Positions 1 through 6,203 of a DNA stretch of 9,737 bases are shown here, piece by piece; within the stretch, counting starts at the first letter, position 1, and every line of letters begins with the position of its first letter. The stretch covers positions 848,610-858,346 of the forward strand of contig CP070753.1 of the NCBI GenBank assembly GCA_020348765.1, read 5' to 3'. The notes beneath the pieces were generated by a model, which was not told where the DNA came from, made no database searches, and saw only the letters and a list, made by a program, of their open reading frames with translations. This stretch comes from Burkholderiales bacterium (GTDB lineage: Bacteria > Pseudomonadota > Gammaproteobacteria > Burkholderiales > Burkholderiaceae_E). A program made the position numbers and the translations under genes.

Positions 1-52
1 CCGAGTCCGCATCAGGACGTGACACCGAGGGCGCCGATCGGGCCGCAGTCAC

Positions 53-57
53 GGAGG
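53..57 (+). promoter_or_regulatory. Shine-Dalgarno site for the PhoH-family gene
   Basis: GGAGG lies five bases before the GTG at 63. It is the main reason for choosing that start, because the reading frame upstream has no stop codon within the window. Bases 1-52 contain nothing else I can recognise. Confidence 0.55.
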
Positions 58-62
58 CGGCA

Positions 63-1580
63 GTGGCCGCGCCGGCCCAGGGCAGCGGCGCGCCGAACAC
101 TGCCGCGAACGCTGCCGCCTCGGGGGCGCGGCTGGTGCAGGTGCACAGCGCGTCGCACGCGGGCGCCCGGGCGCAGCGCGCGGCGCCGGCGGCGCACGAG
201 CGCCCGCGGCTGTTCGTGCTCGACACCAACGTGCTGATGCACGACCCGAGCGCGCTGTTCCGGTTCCAGGAACACGACGTGTTCCTGCCGATGATGACGC
301 TCGAGGAGCTCGACAGCCACAAGAAGGGCATGTCCGAGGTGGCACGCAACGCGCGTCAGGTCAGCCGGGCGCTGGACGGGCTGTTCGCGTCCGAAGACCT
401 CGACATCGAGCAGGGCGTGCCACTGACGATGCTCGGCAACGTCGACGCGCGCGGGCGACTGTTCCTGCAGACGCAGGCAATGGCTTCGATGCTGCCGTCC
501 AGCCTGCCGATGGGAAAGGCCGACAACCAGATCCTGGGCGTGGTGCGCGCGCTGCAGGAGCGTTTCAGCGAGCGCGACGTGGTGCTGGTGTCCAAGGACA
601 TCAACATGCGCATCAAGGCGCGCGCGCTCGGGCTGCCGGCCGAGGACTACTTCAACGACCAGGTCCTCGAGGACATCGACCTGCTCTATTCGGGGGTGAT
701 GCAGCTGCCGGACGATTTCTGGAACCGGCACGGCAAGGCGATGGAATCGTGGCAGCAGAGCGGCTACACGTTCTACCGGGTGACCGGCCCGCAGGTGCCG
801 TCGATGTCGCTGAACCAGTTCGTGTACCTCGAGGCAGACACGCCGCTGGCGGCCCAGGTGCGCGAGGTCAACGGCCGCACCGCAGTACTGCAGACGCTGC
901 GCGACTACGGCCACCTGAAGAACGCCGTCTGGGGCATCACGGCACGGAACCGCGAGCAGAACTTCGCGCTCAACCTGCTGATGAACCCCGAGGTCGACTT
1001 CGTCTCTCTGGTCGGACAGGCCGGCACCGGCAAGACCCTGCTGGCGCTGGCCGCGGGCCTGTCGCAGACGCTGGACTCGCGCCGCTTCAGCGAGATCATC
1101 GTCACGCGCGCGACCGTGCCGGTGGGCGAGGACATCGGCTATCTGCCCGGCACCGAGGAAGAGAAGATGCAGCCCTGGATGGGTGCGCTCGAGGACAACC
1201 TCGAGGTGCTGAACAAGACCGACGAGACCGGCGGCGAGTGGGGCCGGGCCGCCAGCCACGACCTGATCCGCTCGCGCATCAAGGTCAAGGCGCTGTCGTT
1301 CATGCGCGGGCGCACGTTCATCAACAAGTATCTGGTGATCGACGAGGCGCAGAACCTGACGCCCAAGCAGATGCGAACCCTGGTCACCCGTGCCGGCCCC
1401 GGCACCAAGGTGGTCTGCCTGGGCAACCTGGCCCAGATCGACACGCCCTACCTGACCGAGGGTTCATCCGGGCTCACGTTCGTCGTCGACCGGTTCAAGG
1501 GCTGGGCGCACGCCGGGCACATCACGCTGCAGCGCGGCGAGCGATCGCGGCTGGCGGACTTCGCCAGCGACGCGCTCTAG
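63..1580 (+). CDS. PhoH family protein: PIN domain fused to PhoH ATPase
   Basis: 505 residues from a GTG start. Residues 1-47 are a low-complexity Ala/Arg/Pro extension. A PIN-type nuclease domain follows, opening with FVLDTNVLMHDP (acidic residue D54) and continuing with LEELDSHKKG and later acidic residues. The C-terminal half is the PhoH ATPase, with Walker A GQAGTGKT (K324) and Walker B YLVIDEAQNLTP (D427, E428). This PIN-PhoH architecture (PhoH2/YlaK type) is associated with RNA unwinding and cleavage. The physiological substrate in this organism is unknown and the protein should be cytoplasmic. The start was chosen because a GGAGG sits five bases upstream, but the frame stays open to the left edge, so a longer N-terminus is possible. 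The gene converges on dnaB with only 40 bases between the stops. Family assignment is firm; the exact start is less so. Confidence 0.93.
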   Translation: MAAPAQGSGAPNTAANAAASGARLVQVHSASHAGARAQRAAPAAHERPRLFVLDTNVLMHDPSALFRFQEHDVFLPMMTLEELDSHKKGMSEVARNARQVSRALDGLFASEDLDIEQGVPLTMLGNVDARGRLFLQTQAMASMLPSSLPMGKADNQILGVVRALQERFSERDVVLVSKDINMRIKARALGLPAEDYFNDQVLEDIDLLYSGVMQLPDDFWNRHGKAMESWQQSGYTFYRVTGPQVPSMSLNQFVYLEADTPLAAQVREVNGRTAVLQTLRDYGHLKNAVWGITARNREQNFALNLLMNPEVDFVSLVGQAGTGKTLLALAAGLSQTLDSRRFSEIIVTRATVPVGEDIGYLPGTEEEKMQPWMGALEDNLEVLNKTDETGGEWGRAASHDLIRSRIKVKALSFMRGRTFINKYLVIDEAQNLTPKQMRTLVTRAGPGTKVVCLGNLAQIDTPYLTEGSSGLTFVVDRFKGWAHAGHITLQRGERSRLADFASDAL

Positions 1581-1581
1581 C

Positions 1582-1614
1582 GGGCGACCCGCGCCGCGGC
1601 ACGGCCGCGCGCCC
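1582..1614. terminator. GC-rich hairpin between convergent stops (weak candidate terminator)
   Basis: The 40-base gap between the convergent phoH-type gene and dnaB contains cgcggc (1595-1600) and gccgcg (1604-1609) around a 3-base loop. An outer gggcg (1582-1586) can pair with cgccc (1610-1614). There is no T-tract on either strand, so this is at best a weak or Rho-assisted bidirectional stop. In GC-rich DNA it could also be chance. Confidence 0.25.
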
Positions 1615-1620
1615 CTCGGT

Positions 1621-3006
1621 TCAGTAGCTTCCCGGCGGTGCGAAGTTCTCGAACTTCGTGAACGGACCGATGAAGGTCATCGGCACGGTGCCGATGGGGC
1701 CGTTGCGCTGCTTGCCGATGATGATCTCGGCCTTGCCCTTCTCGGCCGTGTCCGGGTTGTACACCTCGTCCCGATAGATGAACAGGATCAGGTCCGCGTC
1801 CTGTTCGATCGCACCCGATTCGCGCAGGTCCGACATCACCGGCCGCTTGTTCGGTCGCTGCTCGAGCGAACGGTTCAGCTGCGACAGCGCGACCACCGGG
1901 CAATCGAGCTCCTTGGCGAGCGCCTTCAGCGAACGCGAAATCTCCGAGATCTCGGTGGCACGGTTCTCGCCCACCGCATTGCTGGACATCAGCTGCAGGT
2001 AATCGACGACGATGAGGCCCAGGCGCGAGTACTGTCGCGCGAGCCGCCTCGCGCGCGCCCGGACTTCGAGCGCCGATAGCGCGGCCGACTCGTCGATGTG
2101 GATGTGCGCATCGTGCATCTTCTGCATGCCATGGGTCATGCGGGGCCAGTCGTCGTCATGCAGCCGTCCGGTTCGCAGCCGCTGCTGGTCGATCCGCCCG
2201 ACCGAGCAGAGCATGCGCATCGCCAGCTGGGTCGCACCCATCTCCATGCTGAACACCGCCACCGGCAGGCCACACTCGATCGCCACGTGCTCGGCGATGT
2301 TCAGCGACAGGGCCGTCTTGCCCATCGACGGACGACCGGCCACGACGACCAGGTCGCCCGGCTGCAATCCGGAGGTCATCCGATCGAGGTCGCTGAATCC
2401 GGTCGGCACCCCGGTCACGTCGCTCGGGTTGTCCCGGTTGTACAGTTCGTCGACCCGCTCGACCACCCGAGTCAGCAGCTGCTGGATGTCCTGGAACCCG
2501 ACCTGCCCGCGCGCGCCTTCCTCGGAGATGCGAAAGATCCGCGACTCGGCCGCGTCCAGGATCTCGCGCGTATCGCGCCCCTGCGGATCGAGCGCCGTGG
2601 TGGCGATCTCGTCGGACACGGCGATCAGTCGTCGCAGGATCGCCCGGTTGCGCACGATCTCGGCATAGCGCCGGATGTTGGCCGCCGAAGGCGTCTCGTG
2701 CGCAAGCACGTTCAGGTACGCGAAGCCGCCCGCTTCCTCGTCATTGCCACTGTTGCGAAGCGCCTCGTGCACCGTGATCACGTCTGCCGGTCGACCGCCC
2801 TCGCTCAACCGGCTGATCTGCTCGAAGATCAGCCGGTGGTCGTATCGATAGAAGTCGTCGGCGGAAACCTGATCCCCGATCCGGTCCCAGGCGCTCTGAT
2901 CGATCAGCAGCCCACCGAGCACGGCCTGCTCGGCCTCGATCGAATGCGGCGGCACGCGCAGTGCCTGAATCTGAGGATCACCGGAGGGTTCGATCACCGA
3001 GGCCAT
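1621..3006 (-). CDS. dnaB: Replicative DNA helicase DnaB
   Basis: 461 residues, close to the 471 of E. coli DnaB. This is the hexameric 5'-3' helicase that drives the replication fork and binds primase. The N-terminal helical domain begins near residue 20 (PPHSIEAEQAVLGGLLID). The RecA-like helicase core has Walker A GRPSMGKTALS (K230), Walker B IVVDYLQLMS (D335), the ALSQLNRSLE motif, SDLRESGAIEQDADLILF, and a C-terminal KQRNGPIGTV segment of the type that carries the arginine finger. No intein or insertion interrupts these motifs. The ATG at 3004-3006 is supported by an in-frame TAA 12 bases upstream. Only a distant GGAG precedes it, so initiation looks weak or unusual. It lies downstream of rplI but beyond a strong terminator, so it probably has its own promoter or depends on read-through. 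I found no convincing -35/-10 pair there. Confidence 0.98.
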   Translation of the reverse strand: MASVIEPSGDPQIQALRVPPHSIEAEQAVLGGLLIDQSAWDRIGDQVSADDFYRYDHRLIFEQISRLSEGGRPADVITVHEALRNSGNDEEAGGFAYLNVLAHETPSAANIRRYAEIVRNRAILRRLIAVSDEIATTALDPQGRDTREILDAAESRIFRISEEGARGQVGFQDIQQLLTRVVERVDELYNRDNPSDVTGVPTGFSDLDRMTSGLQPGDLVVVAGRPSMGKTALSLNIAEHVAIECGLPVAVFSMEMGATQLAMRMLCSVGRIDQQRLRTGRLHDDDWPRMTHGMQKMHDAHIHIDESAALSALEVRARARRLARQYSRLGLIVVDYLQLMSSNAVGENRATEISEISRSLKALAKELDCPVVALSQLNRSLEQRPNKRPVMSDLRESGAIEQDADLILFIYRDEVYNPDTAEKGKAEIIIGKQRNGPIGTVPMTFIGPFTKFENFAPPGSY

Positions 3007-3049
3007 GACCCAATCTTAACTCCGGTTTTGCGGCGCCTCGGTGGCCGCG

Positions 3050-3079
3050 AAAAGGAAAGGGCGCCGACGGCGCCCTTTC
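3050..3079 (-). terminator. Rho-independent terminator of the rpsF-priB-rpsR-rplI operon
   Basis: An 11-bp perfect stem is formed by gaaagggcgcc (3055-3065) and ggcgccctttc (3069-3079) with a 3-base loop. Read on the minus strand it is followed by C and TTTT (3053-3050). It sits 42 bases beyond the rplI stop and about 45 bases before dnaB, so it should separate the ribosomal operon from dnaB at least in part. Confidence 0.82.
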
Positions 3080-3083
3080 GCAA

Positions 3084-3102
3084 CGAGTCCGAATTGGACT
3101 CG
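3084..3102 (-). other. Second stem-loop just after rplI
   Basis: cgagtcc (3084-3090) and ggactcg (3096-3102) form a perfect 7-bp stem around a gaatt loop, between the rplI stop and the main terminator. It has no T-tract of its own. It may protect the 3' end of the ribosomal-protein mRNA or assist the terminator immediately downstream. Confidence 0.5.
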
Positions 3103-3120
3103 CGTCCGGTCGGTGTGGGC

Positions 3121-3573
3121 TCACACCGTCGCGGCGGACACGACCACGGTGATCTCGACGCTCACGTCGCCGTGAAAGGCGACCGATACCTTGTGTTCGC
3201 CGACATTCTTCAGCGGGCCTTCGGCGAGCCGCACCATGGACTTGTCGACCTCGAAACCCTTCTCGCGCAGCGCTCCGGCGATGACCTGGCTGGTGACCGA
3301 CCCGAACAGTCGCCCGTCGACCCCGGCCTTCTCGGAAACCTCGACGCTCAGGCCTTCCATGCGCTCGGCCACCGATTTTGCGGCGGCCTCGCGATCGGCC
3401 TGGGCCTTTTCGAGTTCGGCCCGGCGTTCCTCGAATTCCTTCAGCGCCTCGTCGGTGGCTCGGCGCGCGATGCCCTGCGGGATCAGGAAATTGCGCGCGT
3501 AGCCGTTGCGCACCTTCACCACCTCACCGAGCGAACCCAGGTTGACGACTCTCTCGAGCAGAATCACTTGCAT
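3121..3573 (-). CDS. rplI: 50S ribosomal protein L9
   Basis: 150 residues, matching the usual 149-150. L9 binds domain V of 23S rRNA and helps fidelity and frame maintenance. The N-terminal RNA-binding domain starts [19 protein letters not shown] and contains the conserved [15 protein letters not shown] long charged connecting helix (about residues 42-75, rich in E, R, A, K) leads to the C-terminal domain with GRLFGSVT. The ATG is preceded by GAGGAG, which overlaps the rpsR stop codon (TGAGGAG). L9 is therefore probably translated in coupling with S18. It is the last gene of the operon before the terminator. Nothing is odd about it. Confidence 0.98.
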   Translation of the reverse strand: MQVILLERVVNLGSLGEVVKVRNGYARNFLIPQGIARRATDEALKEFEERRAELEKAQADREAAAKSVAERMEGLSVEVSEKAGVDGRLFGSVTSQVIAGALREKGFEVDKSMVRLAEGPLKNVGEHKVSVAFHGDVSVEITVVVSAATV

Positions 3574-3582
3574 GGGGTGACG

Positions 3583-3588
3583 CTCCTC
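3583..3588 (-). promoter_or_regulatory. Shine-Dalgarno of rplI overlapping the rpsR stop
   Basis: On the minus strand GAGGAG lies nine bases before the rplI ATG and shares bases with the rpsR TGA. This fixes the rplI start and implies translational coupling of the two genes. Confidence 0.8.
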
Positions 3589-3865
3589 AATGCCGATCGG
3601 TGTACGGGAGCAGCGCCAGGAAGCGCGCCCGCGAGATCGCGACCGACAGCTGGCGCTGATACCGGGCTCGGGTGCCGGTGATGCGCGCCGGCATGATCTT
3701 GCCGGTGTCGCTGATGAAGTCCTTCAACACGTCGATGTCCTTGTAGTCGATCCAATCGACGCCCTCGGCCGTGAACCGGCAAACGCGCTTGCGCTTGAAC
3801 AGCGCACCCTGCGCCGGCCGGCGCCCCTTCCTGCGATCCTTCGAACCGCGGCGAACCAATGCCAT
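3587..3865 (-). CDS. rpsR: 30S ribosomal protein S18
   Basis: 92 residues, slightly longer than the 75 of E. coli because of an N-terminal basic stretch ([12 protein letters not shown]). S18 binds the 30S platform as a heterodimer with S6, which is encoded in the same operon. Family signatures are [13 protein letters not shown], the [14 protein letters not shown] segment, [19 protein letters not shown] and the [13 protein letters not shown]-terminus. The ATG lies one base after the priB stop. An AGAGGTG ribosome binding site falls inside the last codons of priB, so translation of the two is likely coupled. Only one cysteine is present, so this is not a zinc-ribbon form of the protein. Confidence 0.98.
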   Translation of the reverse strand: MALVRRGSKDRRKGRRPAQGALFKRKRVCRFTAEGVDWIDYKDIDVLKDFISDTGKIMPARITGTRARYQRQLSVAISRARFLALLPYTDRH

Positions 3866-3866
3866 G

Positions 3867-4178
3867 TCACACCTCTGTCTGTCTGAATTCCGTTACGTGC
3901 AGCAACAGGCCGCGCGAGCGATTCGATCGCGGCGCAAGAAACCCGCGCAACACCAACCCGCTTCCCAACGGCACCCGGTCCAGCGCCTCGGCGACCCTGC
4001 CTGCCGCCAGCGCGGACAACTCCGCGCTGACCGTGCGCTCGCGGTCGGCCTCGATCTGCACCGATTCATGCACGAGTCGCAATGACAGGATCGGGATCGC
4101 CGCCGGGCTGTAGCGCAGTGCATCGCGCATCAGCAGCGCTCCGCCGATCTCGACCCGGTTCGCAGCGGCCTCGGACAC
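3867..4178 (-). CDS. priB: Primosomal replication protein PriB (primosomal protein N)
   Basis: 103 residues, as in E. coli (104). PriB is a dimeric OB-fold single-stranded-DNA binding protein that stabilises PriA at stalled forks so that DnaB can be reloaded; dnaB lies just downstream here. Visible family features are the opening beta strands ([13 protein letters not shown]), the middle [20 protein letters not shown], and the C-terminal [20 protein letters not shown] with HVTEFRQ. Position between rpsF and rpsR is diagnostic. The GTG start at 4176-4178 is the only reasonable one: an in-frame TGA lies six bases upstream (4182-4184) and the OB-fold strands begin about ten residues in. There is no good Shine-Dalgarno. 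The gap to rpsF is 121 bases, longer than the near-contiguous spacing seen in many relatives. Confidence 0.93.
   Translation of the reverse strand: MSEAAANRVEIGGALLMRDALRYSPAAIPILSLRLVHESVQIEADRERTVSAELSALAAGRVAEALDRVPLGSGLVLRGFLAPRSNRSRGLLLHVTEFRQTEV
3870..3876 (-). promoter_or_regulatory. Shine-Dalgarno of rpsR inside the priB 3' end
   Basis: AGAGGTG on the minus strand lies four bases before the rpsR ATG and within the final codons of priB. The priB stop and the rpsR start are one base apart. Confidence 0.65.
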
Positions 4179-4218
4179 GTTTCAGAGCGCCGCCGCTCGC
4201 GCGTCCTCTCGGGTCGTG

Positions 4219-4257
4219 CGGCATGCGGGCCTGCGCTCGCAGCACCCGGGCATGCCG
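4219..4257 (-). other. Imperfect stem-loop in the rpsF-priB intercistronic gap
   Basis: The 121-base gap between rpsF and priB contains cggcatgc (4219-4226) and gcatgccg (4250-4257), a perfect 8-bp outer stem. An inner ggg (4227-4229) can pair with ccc (4245-4247) across a 2-base bulge, and ctgc (4231-4234) with gcag (4239-4242) around a 4-base loop. There is no T-tract, so it is not a classical terminator. It could modulate mRNA stability or the relative output of rpsF against the downstream genes. Confidence 0.4.
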
Positions 4258-4299
4258 ATCGCCCGAGGCAGCGCGCGCTCGACCGCGCCGCGCCTCACC

Positions 4300-4659
4300 T
4301 CACTGGGACTCCGTGCTCGTCTTCCTCGATTCCTCGCGCTGGATCTGCTTCCACATCGGCGATGGACCGCTCTCGGCCTTTCTCATCTTGACCACGAGGT
4401 GGCGCATCACCGCGTCGTTGAACCGGAACGTGTGCTCGAGCTCGTCGAGCACGGGCTGCCCGCACTCGATGTTCATCAGCACGTAATGCGCCTTGGCGAC
4501 TTTCTGGATCGGATAGGCCAGCTGGCGCCGGCCCCAGTCCTCGATCCGGTGGCACTTGCCCTGCTGGGCTTCCACCATCGCCTTGTAGCGATCGATCATC
4601 GCGGGCACCTGCTCGCTCTGATCGGGATGCACGATGAATACGACTTCGTAGTGGCGCAT
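4300..4659 (-). CDS. rpsF: 30S ribosomal protein S6
   Basis: 119 residues from the ATG at 4657-4659. S6 pairs with S18 on the 30S platform. Conserved stretches are [18 protein letters not shown], the [15 protein letters not shown] strand-turn, AHYVLMNIE and [11 protein letters not shown]. The C-terminal tail (from about residue 98) is short, polar and variable, as usual. The frame stays open for 57 more codons upstream, but that stretch is unlike any S6. The ATG has a textbook AGGAGT four bases upstream and begins exactly where S6 homologues do. It is the first gene of the operon, preceded by a long leader. S6:S18 complexes are known to repress this operon in several bacteria. Confidence 0.98.
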   Translation of the reverse strand: MRHYEVVFIVHPDQSEQVPAMIDRYKAMVEAQQGKCHRIEDWGRRQLAYPIQKVAKAHYVLMNIECGQPVLDELEHTFRFNDAVMRHLVVKMRKAESGPSPMWKQIQREESRKTSTESQ

Positions 4660-4834
4660 CGACACTCCTCTCGGGCTTCGGCCGCCGGACTCGCTCGGGA
4701 GCGACCCGGGAGAAACCGAGGGGACAGCGCGGGACGAGCCCGGACCAGCGACCCGGGCACCCGATGCCATCCCCTCGCCACCCCGGGAATCACAGACTGC
4801 GCAATCAGCGCGCTCCGGTCCGTGCGGCAAGGAA
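4660..4834 (-). promoter_or_regulatory. Structured rpsF leader, candidate S6:S18 autoregulatory element
   Basis: The region between the putative transcription start and rpsF holds several complementary segments. The minus-strand CGGACC (4822-4817) pairs with GGTCCG (4746-4741). Nested inside are GCGC (4813-4810) with GCGC (4802-4799), and CCCGGG (4787-4782) with CCCGGG (4757-4752). Nearer the gene, TCGCT (4704-4700) pairs with AGCGA (4695-4691) around CCCG, flanked by CCGG on both sides. The bases AGA (4671-4669) and CCCG (4675-4672), next to the ribosome binding site, can pair with TCT (4713-4711) and CGGG (4708-4705), leaving a CC bulge. An S6:S18-binding leader resembling 16S helix 22 is known for this operon in many bacteria. 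I infer it here from position and pairing only; the consensus was not verified. Confidence 0.38.
4664..4669 (-). promoter_or_regulatory. Shine-Dalgarno of rpsF
   Basis: AGGAGT on the minus strand, four bases before the ATG. It decides the start against the 57-codon in-frame upstream extension. Bases just upstream of it (4669-4675) can pair with the leader, so access to it may be regulated. Confidence 0.8.
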
Positions 4835-4840
4835 CCGGGA

Positions 4841-4870
4841 AGTTTAGCACTGCGCTAGTCGTTGCGGCAA
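4841..4870 (-). promoter_or_regulatory. Candidate sigma70-type promoter of the rpsF operon
   Basis: On the minus strand TTGCCG (4870-4865) is followed after 18 bases by TAAACT (4846-4841), which is preceded by TGC, an extended -10. Each hexamer matches the consensus at 4 of 6 positions. It lies between the stop of the upstream gene (4892) and rpsF. Transcription would start near 4834 and give a leader of about 175 bases. Confidence 0.45.
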
Positions 4871-4891
4871 GGGCGCCCGTCAGGGCAGCCG

Positions 4892-5593
4892 TCAGGACCG
4901 GCCCGCGAGCAGGCTGTCGTTCAGCGCCCGCTCGCGCGCGGCGATCCGCTCGAGGAACTCGGACGCCCCGCCCATGCCCTCGAAGGCCCGGAAGCCGTCC
5001 TGCAGGAACCGCTGCATCTCGCCCAGCCCCGCGGCGCGCGCCGGCAGGCGCATCGCGGCAAGCAGCTTGCCGACCAGCGGGTGGCGCACCAGGCCGTCGA
5101 GCTGATAGCCGACGTCGACCACCAGGTCGATCTGGCGCACCCGGTCGTTGCGGTCGCCGACGGCGAGATACGCGGCCGCGTAGCGCGCCTCGTCGATGCG
5201 CGCGGCCTCGGGCTCGTCCAGCGACTCGGCCACCCAGGTGTCCAGACGCTCGGACAGGGCATCGAGCTCGACTGCATCGGCAATGGCCGCCAGCGCTTCG
5301 TGCGGCAGCAGCCGCGAGAGCATCGGCACGATGCGCTGCAGCTCGGCGTCGCGCTGCGTGAAGTCCTTCGCGCCGTAGATCTCGTCCAGGAAGAAGCGCG
5401 CGGCCCGTCCGTAGCGCCGATCCTCGAGCAGGTCGGCATGCGTGCGCGCCAGTCGCCGGGATTGCCACTGCTTGACCGCACGCACCCGCGCGCCGAGCGC
5501 CCGGTCGTCGGCGGCGCGCTTGCGCAGCCGTGCGGCTTCGAGCGCGAACCGGTGCAGTCGCGCCGCATCGCTCCCCGGATCGTGTCCGTGCAT
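4892..5593 (-). CDS. FFLEELY-motif protein of unknown function
   Basis: 233 residues from the ATG at 5591-5593. No enzymatic domain is recognisable. The distinctive piece is RYGRAARFFLDEIYGAKDFT followed by QRD, a variant of the FFLEELYGPKDF...RD signature of a family of proteobacterial hypothetical proteins. The rest is almost entirely helical and charged, rich in Arg, Ala, Leu, Glu and Asp. There is no signal peptide or membrane segment, so it is probably cytoplasmic. Upstream in-frame ATGs at 5621-5623 and 5642-5644 would add 10 or 17 residues. None of the three has a good ribosome binding site, and 5593 is preferred because the helical, homologue-like part begins right after it. It is divergent from the Tat/GMC operon and reads toward rpsF, 232 bases away. 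Family recognition is fair; function is unknown. Confidence 0.8.
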   Translation of the reverse strand: MHGHDPGSDAARLHRFALEAARLRKRAADDRALGARVRAVKQWQSRRLARTHADLLEDRRYGRAARFFLDEIYGAKDFTQRDAELQRIVPMLSRLLPHEALAAIADAVELDALSERLDTWVAESLDEPEAARIDEARYAAAYLAVGDRNDRVRQIDLVVDVGYQLDGLVRHPLVGKLLAAMRLPARAAGLGEMQRFLQDGFRAFEGMGGASEFLERIAARERALNDSLLAGRS

Positions 5594-5665
5594 TGCGGTT
5601 AGAGGCTCTTCTCTAGCAGGCATCTCTAAACTTAGCACTGCCATGGCGAACAGGTTTGTCTCCAG
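5594..5665. promoter_or_regulatory. Divergent intergenic region with repeated CTCTA/TAGAG motifs
   Basis: 72 bases separate the divergent FFLEELY-type and Tat-protein genes. TAGAG (5600-5604) and CTCTA (5611-5615) form a 5-bp inverted repeat with a 6-base spacer, and a further CTCTA lies at 5624-5628. TAAACT (5627-5632) could be a plus-strand -10 but has no matching -35. This stretch is noticeably less GC-rich than its surroundings, as expected for a promoter. No specific regulator can be named. Confidence 0.35.
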
Positions 5666-6157
5666 ATGGTAGGTCGGCGCGGATTTCTCAAGTGGGGCCT
5701 GGTCGGCACCTCGGTCCTGGCCGCGGTCGGGCTCGGCTCGACGTTCGTCGGCCGCGACGCGGCTGGCGACCGCCGCACCGTGCTGCGTGGGATCGCGCCC
5801 GCGCTGCTGGCCGGGGCGATCCCGCCGCCGGGAGCCGAGCACGAGGCCGAGCTCGCCCGTCTGCTCGACGGCCTGGTGGTGGCGATCGAGTCGCTCTCGC
5901 CGCAGTCGCAGCACGAGCTGCGGCTGCTGTTCCTGCTGCTGGCCACGCCCGGCGGGCGCTGGCTGGCGGGCATCGGTTCGAGCTGGGAGCGAGCCGAGCC
6001 CGAGCAGGTCGCGCATGCCCTGCAGCAGTGGCGCGCGCACCGCCTGGCGCTGATGCAGACCGCCTACCACGCGCTGCACGACCTGGTGCTCGGGACCTGG
6101 TATGCCGAGCCGTCGCACTGGGAGCGGATCGGCTACCCTGGCCCGCCGCGGCTCTGA
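5666..6157 (+). CDS. Tat-signal small subunit, gluconate 2-dehydrogenase subunit 3-like
   Basis: 163 residues. The N-terminus carries a twin-arginine motif (RRGFLKW, R4-R5) followed by a hydrophobic stretch to about residue 27, with no clear AxA cleavage site, so it may remain as a membrane anchor. The remainder is helical and ends in WYAEPSHWERIGYPGPPRL. That is the characteristic C-terminus of small subunits that accompany GMC-type dehydrogenases (gluconate or fructose dehydrogenase gamma subunits). In those systems the small subunit's Tat signal exports the flavin subunit. Here the GMC gene follows 42 bases later on the same strand and lacks a signal of its own, which suggests the same arrangement. 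The ATG at 5666 is the first start after an in-frame TAG (5633-5635); its ribosome binding site is weak. Moderately sure of family, unsure of substrate. Confidence 0.82.
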   Translation: MVGRRGFLKWGLVGTSVLAAVGLGSTFVGRDAAGDRRTVLRGIAPALLAGAIPPPGAEHEAELARLLDGLVVAIESLSPQSQHELRLLFLLLATPGGRWLAGIGSSWERAEPEQVAHALQQWRAHRLALMQTAYHALHDLVLGTWYAEPSHWERIGYPGPPRL

Positions 6158-6167
6158 GGGGGCAACG

Positions 6168-6203
6168 ATGCGCGCAACGCACCCCAGCGAGGCCCCGCGG
6201 TGA
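6168..6203 (+). CDS. Possible 11-codon mini-ORF overlapping the GMC start
   Basis: ATG at 6168 opens 11 codons (MRATHPSEAPR) that end in a TGA sharing bases with the GTG of the GMC gene (GTGA overlap at 6200-6203). A purine-rich AGGGGG five bases upstream is a better ribosome binding site than the one before the GMC gene itself (GAGG, 6189-6192). It may serve as a coupling peptide delivering ribosomes to the GTG. It may equally be chance in a 42-base gap, and there is no sequence-level evidence of selection on the peptide. Confidence 0.25.
   Translation: MRATHPSEAPR

Noticed and set aside
12..1259. A 415-residue minus-strand frame opposite the PhoH-family gene
   Set aside because: It is a shadow of a gene with intact Walker and PIN motifs on the other strand; no family resemblance.
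1621..3006. Possibility that dnaB carries an intein, as many dnaB genes do
   Set aside because: Walker A, Walker B and the downstream helicase motifs are contiguous and the total length is normal.
2098..3681. A 527-residue plus-strand frame antisense to dnaB, rplI and rpsR
   Set aside because: It mirrors well-conserved minus-strand genes, is rich in His/Arg/Asp as expected for antisense of GC-rich DNA, and has no recognisable domain.
4660..4830. 57-codon N-terminal extension of S6
   Set aside because: The extension starts on TTG and is unlike any S6. The ATG at 4659 has an ideal AGGAGT and matches the family start.
5643..5672. Nine-codon plus-strand ORF (MANRFVSRW) overlapping the Tat gene start
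   Set aside because: It has no ribosome binding site and lies in a region that could also encode the start of the divergent gene; too little to support it.
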